Positions 1 through 8,022 of a DNA stretch of 12,624 nucleotides are shown here, piece after piece; position 1 is the first letter of the stretch, and the number at the start of each line of letters is the position of its first letter. The translations under genes were made by a program, and so were the position numbers. The DNA is taken from positions 1-12,624 of the forward strand of contig LUVW01000018.1 of the NCBI GenBank assembly GCA_001661515.1. Direction: 5' to 3'. The DNA is from Capniomyces stellatus. Its lineage: Eukaryota; Kickxellomycota; Harpellomycetes; Harpellales; Legeriomycetaceae. The notes beneath the pieces were generated by a model that ran no database searches, was not told where the DNA came from, and saw only the letters and a list, made by a program, of their open reading frames with translations.

Positions 1-860
1 ACAATGACTACGTCGCTCTCAACGAGCTTGTTGGGGTGGAGGTGCCAGATCTGGATGACCAGATTGACACATACATCAACAAGTTTGGGCCTTTGTACAA
101 GAAGGAGGCCATCAAGGATGACATAGTCAGTGTTATTGTTGGAGCCAACGACATTTTCTTTACCTCAATTGAAATAACCACCAAAGTCATTTCGGCAGAC
201 GCATTCTCCACAAGAATAGCCAACAAGATGTTTGATTCGATCAAGAGACTGCACGAGTTTGGGTACAAAAAGTTTATTGTTGGCGATATTCCAAACTTGA
301 AAAAGATTCCAATTGGCAATTCCCCGTTGCTATTACTTGTGTCGAACCTGAACGACTATGCACAGATGTCCAACAGAAAGCTCGATGTCCTGCTGAACAA
401 GTACATCAGCGAGCAAGGAGCCAACCTGACCTGGATAAAGAAGGCCAGTCTGTTCAACATGCTTGAAGTTTTGACAACACCATCAGTATACATTCCGCTT
501 GGAATCGTATTTCCTCATCAGGCATGCTCAAAGCTAAGCGTTAGTGAGCTGATCAATTTTACTTGTATTTTCCCAGACATCTACATGTTTGCAGATGTTG
601 TGCACCCATCAACAAGAGTACACTCAATCTACGCAGCCAGTGTGGCCAGTGTAATCAAGAATCCAAACTACACGCTGACAAAAGCCAACGTAATGTCGTT
701 GTACAACAGCTACGGTTTGAAAAATGCAAAATCAAAGACCAACATGCTGTACCTCCCAGGGTCAATCAAGACAGGAAAGCTCAATATTGATAGCTATACC
801 CTTCGAACTGCACTTGAGAATGCAGAAAGGTTGGCAGCCGATAAGAATAGTGAATTATAA
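1..860 (+). CDS. SGNH/GDSL-family hydrolase, 3' part (5' end beyond window)
   Basis: An open frame runs from the left edge (first full codon at 3) to a TAA at 858-860, giving about 285 residues with no start codon in the window, so this is the C-terminal part of a larger protein. Two SGNH landmarks are visible. One is the block III motif Gly-Ala-Asn-Asp at 141-152, followed by hydrophobic residues, where Asn helps form the oxyanion hole. The other is the block V motif Asp-Val-Val-His-Pro at 594-608, which supplies the catalytic Asp and His. The nucleophilic Ser of the GDS(L) block must lie upstream. The segment before block III resembles the plant and fungal GDSL lipase layout. Family members hydrolyse esters of lipids or sugars and are often secreted; substrate and location cannot be read here because any signal peptide is missing. 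The frame continues about 84 residues past the catalytic His, a longer tail than usual. No intron is needed in the visible part. The family call is fairly secure and the exact activity is unknown. Confidence 0.8.
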   Translation, partial: NDYVALNELVGVEVPDLDDQIDTYINKFGPLYKKEAIKDDIVSVIVGANDIFFTSIEITTKVISADAFSTRIANKMFDSIKRLHEFGYKKFIVGDIPNLKKIPIGNSPLLLLVSNLNDYAQMSNRKLDVLLNKYISEQGANLTWIKKASLFNMLEVLTTPSVYIPLGIVFPHQACSKLSVSELINFTCIFPDIYMFADVVHPSTRVHSIYAASVASVIKNPNYTLTKANVMSLYNSYGLKNAKSKTNMLYLPGSIKTGKLNIDSYTLRTALENAERLAADKNSEL

Positions 861-1585
861 GCTCAGGCACTGTTTTTACGATGATTTGCACCGTTGTTTT
901 TTAACGTTGATTGTTTTTTTGACAGATTTTGATTGTTTTTTATTTAAACATATTTAGTTTATTTAGGTTTGGTTTAACTTTATTTGACATTGGTAGGTAT
1001 GCCCAATTTGCTCATGGGCGTAGATTTTTGAGTTTTGGATTCTAATACATACCATTACCAGTTGATTAAAATACTCGATATAAAGTTCTAGAGCGTTTAG
1101 CATGTTAACAGATGGGTGGTCCAAGTATTGCAAACAAATTATTAGTTGTTTTTACTATTTTGATGATTAGTGTTTCAACAGCAGACCGTATAATTACTAA
1201 ATTTCATTTTGAAATACAAATATGCAACAGATATAATATTTGTTGCTAAAAGCTGTTTGATTTAAGTATTTATAGCCAGATCATTGTTCCAGCATTCAAC
1301 TAATGTCATATCGAACTCTCAGTTACGTTTACCCTTTCTTTTGTTGTTTGCGGTAGATAATATCTATTAATCGACTGTATCATCAATGGCAGACATAGTA
1401 CCTGAAACGGCTAAATTCGTATATGCTATCCATTTTTGTTGAAAAATAGCTTCTAAATTTTAACTTTTCACATTTAAAGTTGTGTTATTATCACTGTGAG
1501 GCGAGGATATTTTTGTTTTCTACTTTTGCTCTCTTTTTTCTTAAAGCACAGATATAATACTAGTACGCCACATCAAACAAGTAAA
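861..1585. other. Intergenic region between GDSL hydrolase and KIX gene
   Basis: About 725 bases of AT-rich DNA between two genes on the same strand. It must hold the 3' untranslated region of the hydrolase and the promoter of the KIX gene. I see no convincing exon, tRNA or repeat in it. A TATAATA sequence at 1553-1559 lies about 27 bases before the KIX gene ATG, which is close for a TATA element and is not assigned. Confidence 0.6.
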
Positions 1586-2842
1586 ATGACAATTATTACT
1601 AAACCAAGCGTCTCTCAGTCAGTTAGAGAAAGGAATGTCGAAAAGTTGTAAGTGCAAGGCTTTTATATCAGTAATTGCCAGTAGTCATAGTTGTAGAGAA
1701 TGTTTACGTATGAGTTTTTAATGGTTAGAATAGGTGCAATGGTTGTACACCATACTAAACATGATATAAGTGCCATAACTAAGCTATCTGTGACGTTTGA
1801 AAAGCAGGCATTTGATACTTCTGCTGACAATGTAACGTGTTCATACTAATGTATTATCCAAATGTGTTCCCGGTATTAAAAACATTTTAGTACAGTTTTT
1901 TTTACTTTTTTTTGGATAAAAAATAAACTAGGAAGGATATTTTGGTATTATGAATTATAAGATTGAGCAGTATCGAGATATACCAGCCATCACAGGTAAC
2001 TCGATTTATGGTTGATTTGAATTTTAGACTGGATTGTGTAAAATTGAAACTAGAGGTGGCTATACTACTTTATAGAACCTAAACCATCAGCGGAAAATGA
2101 AAAAAAGCTAACTGGAGCAAACACAGTTGAGTCGTTCAAAAGGAAAAATGTGAATAGTAAAATCCTAGACTCTGAGATTTTAAGTCCCAAAATGATAGCA
2201 TTGGCTTTAAAAAACAATGTTAACAAGCCCAGAAATCTTGCTAGTATGGATGTTAATCGAGGTGAAGATAATTGCATTGTGGGCAAATACGCTGTTCGGG
2301 TTAGGCAAAAAAATACCAAAAACAACTGGCGTAATAGCGAGAGTAAAGATGCGGCCGTTGAGCCTGTTATTGTAAATAGAGAACATATAGCAGTGTATAA
2401 GGATCAGGTGGGCGGGCGGCCAGTATTGAAGCCAAGTGCTAAAAATGACTTTTGCATTAGCGTCGATAACTTGGGGTTAGAAGTGAAAGGCCACAATGCG
2501 TACTCAAAAGCGAGCGTAAAAAACAACTACTTTTCTGGATTTGTATACGTTAAGGATACAAGCCAAAGACCACCAGTTGTTTCCAAGAGTGGTGAGCTTG
2601 ACACTGATTTAGCCAGACGGATTCCAATCCACGTATTACACAGAAGGTTGAAGTTGGCAAAGTTGATCAATGACGTGGGTAAATGTAGCGAGAGAGCCAA
2701 AGCTGATGCAACGCCAAGCGACGGCAGGAGTAACAAAAGGAGCCTTAGAAATGGCGACGGAGACAAGGAGAAAAGATCCAGATTCAAGATGTGTTTAGTT
2801 GATGAAAGGATGCAATTTATGGATATCAACCGTTTTAGGTGA
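1586..2842 (+). CDS. KIX-domain protein, MED15-like N-terminus, four exons
   Basis: Inferred exons are 1586-1647, 1729-1831, 1932-1995 and 2076-2842. Together they make 996 nt, or 331 aa, ending in TGA. Introns are 81, 100 and 80 nt, with donors GTAAGT, GTAACG and GTAACT and acceptors all TAG; intron 2 carries TACTAAT at 1844-1850. Residues about 5-75 read as three helices in the pattern of the fungal Mediator subunit 15 KIX domain: a first helix ending VEKLIGAM, a second with ITKLSVTFEKQAF, and a third with YFGIMNYKIEQY. KIX domains bind the activation domains of transcription factors. The remaining roughly 255 residues are polar and basic, with a Lys/Arg-rich stretch near residues 297-312 that could be a nuclear localisation signal; I do not recognise them. 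Usual MED15 proteins are much longer and rich in Gln, which is absent here, so this may be a compact MED15 or a separate KIX protein. The long open stretch from 2150 has no ATG of its own at its start, which supports spliced upstream exons. Confidence 0.62.
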
Positions 2843-3054
2843 CGTAGACAAACCATTTTGAGATAACAACAATAGATTGCTTAAGTGGCATTAATAATAA
2901 TAGATTATTCCAAGTTAATTTAACAATAAATCAGTAAGCTTGAGCATTAGCGGTTAAGTGGAAAGTTTCATTTTAGCAAAGGTGTGATGATTTGATTTGT
3001 TCAAAAAGAAACATGGAAAAGTGGATAAGACAATAAAATGAAAATATATATTGG
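2843..3054. other. Convergent intergenic region
   Basis: This short AT-rich spacer separates the 3' ends of the KIX gene (plus) and the glutaryl-CoA dehydrogenase gene (minus). Both transcripts should terminate here. An AATAAA on the plus strand at 2925-2930, about 80 bases after the KIX stop, is a plausible poly(A) signal. No AATAAA was found on the minus strand for the dehydrogenase. Confidence 0.6.
2925..2930 (+). terminator. Candidate poly(A) signal of KIX gene
   Basis: AATAAA lies 83 bases downstream of the KIX gene stop codon. The position suits a 3'-end processing signal, but the motif is common by chance in such AT-rich DNA. Confidence 0.35.
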
Positions 3055-4907
3055 TTAGTCAGTTGCGTTAAAAGCTGGAATTCCTGTGATAGCACGTCCC
3101 AAAATCAGAGAATGAACGTCATGGGTTCCTTCATAAGTCTTGACAGCTTCAAGATTGGTCATGTGGCGAATTACGTGGTACTCGTCGCTTACACCGTTTC
3201 CTATAATATAGATCAAAAATTACAAGCGTGAGTAAATAAGAGAACTACAGTCTGAAAATAGCCGTTTCAGGCGTAAAAAGAATGAAAACAAGAAGAAAAA
3301 AAGATTCAGGGCCAATAAGGTAGATGTATGATTGATAGAAGAAAAATTACCGCCCAACATGTCTCTGCATTCTCTGGCAATAATCAAGGCCTTTTCGCAG
3401 GAATTTCGCTTGATCAAAGAGATCATCTCAGGAGCCAATTGGCCCTCATCCTTGAGACGACCAACGCGAAGAGCAGCTTGCAAGCCGATAGTGATTTCAG
3501 AATGGGCGTTGGCGAGTTTGGCTTGGATCAGCTGGAATCTGGCTAGCGGGACACCGAACTGTTTTCTCTGTAAAACATAATCTCTGGTGGCAGCAAGACA
3601 GGCCTCAGCGGCACCCAAAGCACCCCAGGCAATGCCATAACGGGCGTTGTTGAGGCAGGAGAATGGGCCTTTAAGACCCTTGACAGTGGTAAACATGTTT
3701 TCAACAGGAACCTCAACGTCATCCATCAGGATCATTCCGGTAACGGATGCTCTAAGACTGACCTTGCCCTTGATAACTGGCGTGGTCAAGCCCTTGGATT
3801 TGCGGTCGACAATAAATCCTCTAATCACACCACCCTCTTCCAAGTTCTTTGCCCAAATGACAAATACATCGGCAACAGGAGAGTTGGTGATCCAGGTCTT
3901 GGAACCACTAATTTTGTATACGCTTCCTTCACGTCGAGCAACGGTTTCCATTCCTGCGGGATCGCTGCCGTGGTTAGGCTCTGTTAGGCCAAATGCACCA
4001 ATCAGCTTTCCAGAGGCGAGTTGTGGCAGATATTCTTGCTTTTGAGCCTCTGTTGCATATGCGCTGATAGGGAACATTACAAGTGATGATTGGACGCTCA
4101 TTGCTGATCTGTAGCCACTGTCTACTCGCTCAACCTCTCTTGCTGCAAGTCCATAAGATACTGATGATACTCCTGCGCATCCATACCCTTCAATAGTACT
4201 GCCCAACAGACCCATCTCACCCATTTCTTCCATAATTTTCTTGTCAAACTCTATGCAAATATATACATTTATTTTAGTCGCTACTCTTGCACCAACGCTA
4301 TGCTCTCGTATTATCTACAAATAGTTTGCTTTTGTACCTTCGTTGCGGTACGCCATTGTTACTCTGGGTAGCAGTTTTTCCTGGCAATAGCTTCTTGCTG
4401 CATCTCTATTTCATATTTGTCCAGCTCTTCAATATCTATACGCATATTCCCTGTTTTACCCAATTTTAACCCAATTTATTCTTTGGAATATTCACTTACT
4501 GTACACTGACTTCCTCTTCTGTCAATTGTGATTGAAGATCCAATCCATCCTCCCAGTTATACTTTACCATTTCTATTTGAATTTGTTTATTTTAGCAATT
4601 TCCATTTTAGCTTGCTTCAATTTTTTCAAGATATTTCAATATTTGATTTTTTTTCCCTCTCTTATTCTCCGTTTAGACCTTCACTTACTCTTCTGTGCGC
4701 TGTACGAGCGAGCTATAGTTACAAAATAGTGAATACTAGTTTATTACTGTTTTACTGTTGCTTTGGTAAAAACGCTGTCAAAGCTTTGATTTGCAAGATC
4801 AACATTTGTCACAGCGCTATGTAGACTTGTAGGCTGCACTTACCTCCATTGACAGCAATACGAGCGCTGCTTGTTTTTACAAACCTTCCTAAAGTTCCGC
4901 TTAGCAT
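3055..4907 (-). CDS. GCDH: Glutaryl-CoA dehydrogenase, mitochondrial, five exons
   Basis: Inferred exons on the minus strand are 4907-4844, 4572-4500, 4405-4338, 4250-3351 and 3200-3055: 1251 nt, 416 aa, stop TAA at 3057-3055. The enzyme is an FAD-dependent acyl-CoA dehydrogenase. It oxidises and decarboxylates glutaryl-CoA to crotonyl-CoA in the mitochondrial matrix, in lysine, hydroxylysine and tryptophan breakdown, passing electrons to electron-transfer flavoprotein. The first exon encodes about 21 residues rich in Ser, Arg and Lys with no acidic residue, as expected of a mitochondrial presequence. Visible family blocks are [12 protein letters not shown] (Arg at residue 116 is the conserved substrate-contact Arg), [11 protein letters not shown] (155-165), TWITNS (187-192), [12 protein letters not shown], and TYEGTHDVH with the catalytic base Glu at about residue 392. 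Length matches the family. Every junction restores a conserved block, for example MAYRNE/EFDKK and [11 protein letters not shown]. Introns are 271, 94, 87 and 150 nt. No damage is seen. Confidence 0.95.
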
Positions 4908-4917
4908 TTTTTTTAAA

Positions 4918-4934
4918 CTATATAACTATATAAC
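4918..4934 (-). promoter_or_regulatory. TATA-like pair before GCDH start
   Basis: On the minus strand the sequence reads as two successive TATATAG units ending about 11 bases before the ATG at 4907. It resembles a core promoter element but is very close to the start codon, so it may simply be 5' untranslated AT-rich sequence. Confidence 0.2.
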
Positions 4935-5345
4935 ACTGAGTGTCTTTGCTGTTTTGCTTTGGTGTTTTTGGAATATTAGCTAGAAGTTTGGCTTAAACTA
5001 AAACTACCCTTGTTCTGGCTCTTCAGACTTAACTAAAAGTTGGTATGGAAATGGCTTGAATTGTGATATGAAAATTAACGTCTTTTATGTTCCTATTTAT
5101 TCCCTTCTCAAAAATCGTTTATTTGCGTTCAAGTTAACGTTAATGTTTATTAATCCAATCTAATTTTGATAACCAATTCTTTTAAATTCGATTTCCCTGT
5201 TTCATGATTTATTTTTCTTTGCTTTGCAATAGCTGAAACCCTGTGGATTTGTAAGTCAACCCCCCGCCTTAGTCAGTTTAATTGTAACTTAACATACCAA
5301 ATCCCCATCCATTCAAGCAATGAATCAAAACCAAACATCATTCCT

Positions 5346-5380
5346 AGTCGAGTAAAATTGGATTTCTCGTTCGCTCGACT
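5346..5380. repeat. Inverted repeat, 7-bp arms
   Basis: AGTCGAG at 5346-5352 is the exact reverse complement of CTCGACT at 5374-5380, with a 21-base spacer. The GC-richer arms stand out from the AT-rich background. It could form a small hairpin or be a paired protein-binding site. No function is established. Confidence 0.35.
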
Positions 5381-5605
5381 TGACCTATTTAAAAATAAAT
5401 AAAGCAGTCCAGCCCTTAAACCGCGTGATCTGTTTGGCCTATTTGCGGATATTTGACTTTTCCTTTAGCAATCCTGCAACTAAATACAAGCTTTGACAAC
5501 AATTAAACTGCCCAATGCTGTTAAATTGATTACATAACACATCCCCTACTATTGCTTTTGGAAAAGATAAAACGTTTCGATTAAATCGCACTTTTTGCTA
5601 GTTTC

Positions 5606-5620
5606 TATATACCGTATATA
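5606..5620. repeat. Perfect 7-1-7 palindrome TATATAC-C-GTATATA
   Basis: TATATAC (5606-5612) and GTATATA (5614-5620) are exact reverse complements around one central C. Such a symmetric site could bind a dimeric factor. Chance formation in AT-rich DNA is also plausible. Confidence 0.35.
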
Positions 5621-5996
5621 TTGTAAGGTTTCTGAATATTTTTTTTTAGCAATTTGTTTTAAGTTTTTAAAGTTTTTTTTTTTTTGCTTTGGGCATACAA
5701 CCTTTTAATTGATTGTATTGTTAAAGTGCTTTTTTGCTGTTAGTGCGGAATGCCCGGATCTCAGTGGCCAGTGCTTAAAAATTTTTGGTATTGGTCAAAC
5801 TCTCTTGCAACAGTATTTAAATAGAAGTCCTATGGCTCATTCATTTGTTTTATATGTCCCTGACTGCCTCCCTAATGATGCATTAGTTAGTCACCAATTT
5901 TAATATTACTTTATTATCCTATTCTAAATAACAAAACGACGCCATCCAGACCCTTTCCCCTAAGTGTAACGCGATAGTTTAAATTAGTGCACCAAC

Positions 5997-6050
5997 TTCA
6001 CAAATCAGCTTATCACTTTCACAAATCAGTTTACCACATTCACAAATCAG
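5997..6050. repeat. 21-bp tandem repeat, three copies of TTCACAAATCAG
   Basis: The 12-base core TTCACAAATCAG occurs without change at 5997-6008, 6018-6029 and 6039-6050, a strict 21-base period. The 9-base spacers are similar (CTTATCACT and TTTACCACA), so two full units and one partial unit are present. It lies about 250 bases downstream of the YIPF5-like stop codon in non-coding DNA. It could be a minisatellite or a clustered protein-binding site spaced two helical turns apart. Confidence 0.85.
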
Positions 6051-6306
6051 CAACTGTGTTTGGAATAAATAAATAAAATCAGGGTTACAATCTTTAGCTG
6101 TTATCAAACCAATTCTAAACTTGATAAAATAATGCCGAATCAGTCTGGTTTTCAGTAGATGGAAATTTATATTACCCGTTTGGGTATTAATGAAACTAGC
6201 TCAAAACATATTGAAAATGCGATAGTGTGTTGCTAAGAAAAATAATAGCCATACTTTAGAATGCTATAAATAAAATAAAAAGGTTGTTGCTAGAACCAAA
6301 GGTGTT

Positions 6307-7613
6307 TTAAAACACGGTCATCATAGCAAAGCTTGTGTAGAAAATGGAAATTGGATAAGCAATTAATAAACGCTGGTTAGACATTGATAAAACTGTAACA
6401 AACATTGTAGAGGCTGAGTAAGTAGCCCACAGAATGGGAACTATTGCAGCTATTGCCTTGACAGACCCGGGGAATCCAACAACAACATTTAGTCCTCCCA
6501 AAACAACTATGGGCAGCATGCAGTATCCCAAAATACTGGCTGTTCTGGCCATATCAACACCGTTTTGAGACATCAGGTTGAGAATCGCATAAATCCCCAT
6601 CCACCCCAATAAAGCAATGCCATAGATATATCCAAACTGAAGCTTTCCAGACTACCAAAAAAAAGAAATACATTTGATGAACCGCCAGAGGCGTTAGTAA
6701 TGACAATAATACAAAGTGCCAAATGTTTGTATAGTGATTCTCTGTGCTTTAATCACCTTTTTGGTAGTCATATCCACAGTTTAACTTTTAATATTGATTT
6801 TGAAAAAAAAGACCTGTGCTTACCAACAGCATAAATGTGCCCATGAGAATTATAAACAGTAGCGGACCTGCAATATCAGAGTCTTCATAAATCTGTGTGT
6901 CTATTTTTCGGAATGGATTTAAAACTGCCATGGTCTATATGCAATAGTAATAGTAATAGTAATAGTCATAGTTATAATTATAGAAAGCAAAACAAATTCA
7001 GGTAAAGATTGGATCTAGTTCAACAAGACTGTCGTAATCCTGGCTTATGCTAACGCAACCAGTCTCAAATCATCTGGTTTGATTTACCTTGCATTTGATA
7101 TGGCTGAAATTCACTCCGAGTTCTACAAAAGCAAAAAAATACATATTTATTTCAATTTACAAGCCAACCTAATCTACCACACAACGTTAGTGCTTACTTT
7201 TGCAATACACCTTACTCATCAACACAAGTAAGTTGAATTGTAATCAGTACCTTTCTTTTTTTTTTTTAAAAAAAACAAGAGAATTAAATGAACAAAGCGT
7301 AAAATCAAAAGTATTAATATTTACCTTCCAAAAGCGGTGGCTCATTTGGAAAGCCGCCTGTTCCAAACGCAGCCAGCCACGATATCTCTACAACTCGAGG
7401 CCCTTCGCCATACCCGGTCATCAAGTATTCATCCTGTACATCTGCGCTCCTGGCTGCACCACTGTTATATTGTTGCTGATTTAGACCATCTTGGTAATCT
7501 GTTTGGTAAAACTCCAGCCCATCGTTATACTGTGCCTGATTTCCGTAAAATTCGTCGTTTTGGTTTGTATAGTTCTGACTTTGGTCAAATAAAACCGAGT
7601 GTCCGTCAGCCAT
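6307..7613 (-). CDS. YIPF5: Yip1-family membrane protein (YIPF5-like), four exons
   Basis: Inferred exons on the minus strand are 7613-7325, 7122-7088, 6934-6824 and 6651-6307: 780 nt, 259 aa, very close to the usual YIPF5 length. Yip1 proteins sit in ER and Golgi membranes, bind Ypt1/Rab-type GTPases and act in ER-to-Golgi vesicle transport. Residues 1 to about 85 form a Gln, Asn, Asp and Tyr-rich cytosolic segment. Then come the conserved NEPPLLEELGVNF, VLNPF, DSDIAGP (126-132; the family D-L-x-G-P motif) and QFGYIYG (150-156). Five hydrophobic segments follow at about 131-146, 153-173, 183-205, 209-232 and 239-259, ending directly at the stop, as in the family. Introns are 202, 153 and 172 nt with GTAAAT, GTAAAT and GTAAGC donors and TAG acceptors. 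Each junction falls inside a conserved block, so the model is firm. The symbol follows the animal name; yeast calls it YIP1. Confidence 0.93.
6943..6972. repeat. Hexanucleotide repeat AATAGT in YIPF5-like intron 2
   Basis: Four exact AATAGT copies (6943-6966) and a one-mismatch copy, CATAGT (6967-6972), lie just upstream, in transcript terms, of the exon 3 acceptor of the minus-strand gene. It is a simple repeat within an intron. Confidence 0.85.
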
Positions 7614-8022
7614 TTAGTTTTAAAATGTGTGTGTAAATTCTACTTTTGTTTTTTGTTTTATTACCTTTGAATTAAAAGTAAAAAAAATAAAGAAATAGTA
7701 GTTTGTCCTTGTTTCTTTTGTTGTAAAAAGCTGTATTTGTTTTTCAAGAGCGAGTTGAAAGGGTCTTTTAATTGATAAAACTTGCTTCCGCCCAATTTAT
7801 CGAGTTTGGAAATTTATTGCTAGCGATTAATAATGAAAAGAAAAATAAACATCAATCAATGGTACTGAACGAGCAGAATCAACTTTTTTACTTGTTTTTG
7901 AACAAATAAAATAATATTTTTGTGTAAACTCGGGCCAAAAAAAAGCGAATAATAAAATATTCCCATCTTCAATAGCTGCAAGGATCTATCCAAGAGTAGC
8001 ATACTAGGTATTGAGAACAAAG
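7614..8022. promoter_or_regulatory. Shared divergent 5' region of YIPF5-like and karyopherin genes
   Basis: This 409-base AT-rich spacer separates two divergent start codons and must contain both promoters and both 5' untranslated regions. A CCAAT sequence at 7792-7796 (plus orientation) is the only familiar fungal promoter motif I noticed, and a match of five bases is weak evidence. No open frame or RNA gene was recognised here. Confidence 0.5.

Larger units (their letters stand above)
4908..6306. other. Long AT-rich intergenic region, no gene recognised
   Basis: About 1.4 kb separates the 5' end of the dehydrogenase gene and the 3' end of the YIPF5-like gene, both on the minus strand. It should contain the dehydrogenase promoter and the YIPF5-like 3' untranslated region. 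Other contents seen are a 21-bp tandem repeat at 5997-6050, a palindrome at 5606-5620, an inverted repeat at 5346-5380 and several T runs (for example near 5641 and 5675). A 64-codon open frame at 5709-5903 (plus) has no ATG at its start, no recognised domain and no support. I found no tRNA or exon-like series here. Confidence 0.6.

Noticed and set aside
1150..1420. TGATGA followed at a distance by CTGA, suggesting a C/D-box snoRNA
   Set aside because: The boxes are too far apart (over 200 bases) and no terminal stem pairs around them.
1971..2842. Alternative KIX-gene model splicing exon 1 directly to a CAG acceptor ending at 1970, with exon 3 starting at 2054
   Set aside because: It also keeps the frame, but skips the exon at 1729-1831 that completes the KIX-like helices and needs a CAG acceptor unlike all the others.
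1950..2842. Alternative start of the KIX gene at the ATG at 1950
   Set aside because: It gives a clean frame but omits two upstream exons with good splice signals that encode most of the KIX-like domain.
3647..4045. Antisense open frame opposite glutaryl-CoA dehydrogenase
   Set aside because: The minus strand is clearly the dehydrogenase core, and the plus frame resembles no known protein.
5573..5600. A GTTTCGATTAAATC sequence resembling a tRNA T-loop
   Set aside because: No matching acceptor stem, anticodon arm or A-box lies upstream, so it is not a tRNA gene.
5709..5903. A 64-codon plus-strand open frame in the long intergenic region
   Set aside because: It does not begin with ATG, matches no family I know, has no splice partner that I could find, and its length is not unusual for chance.
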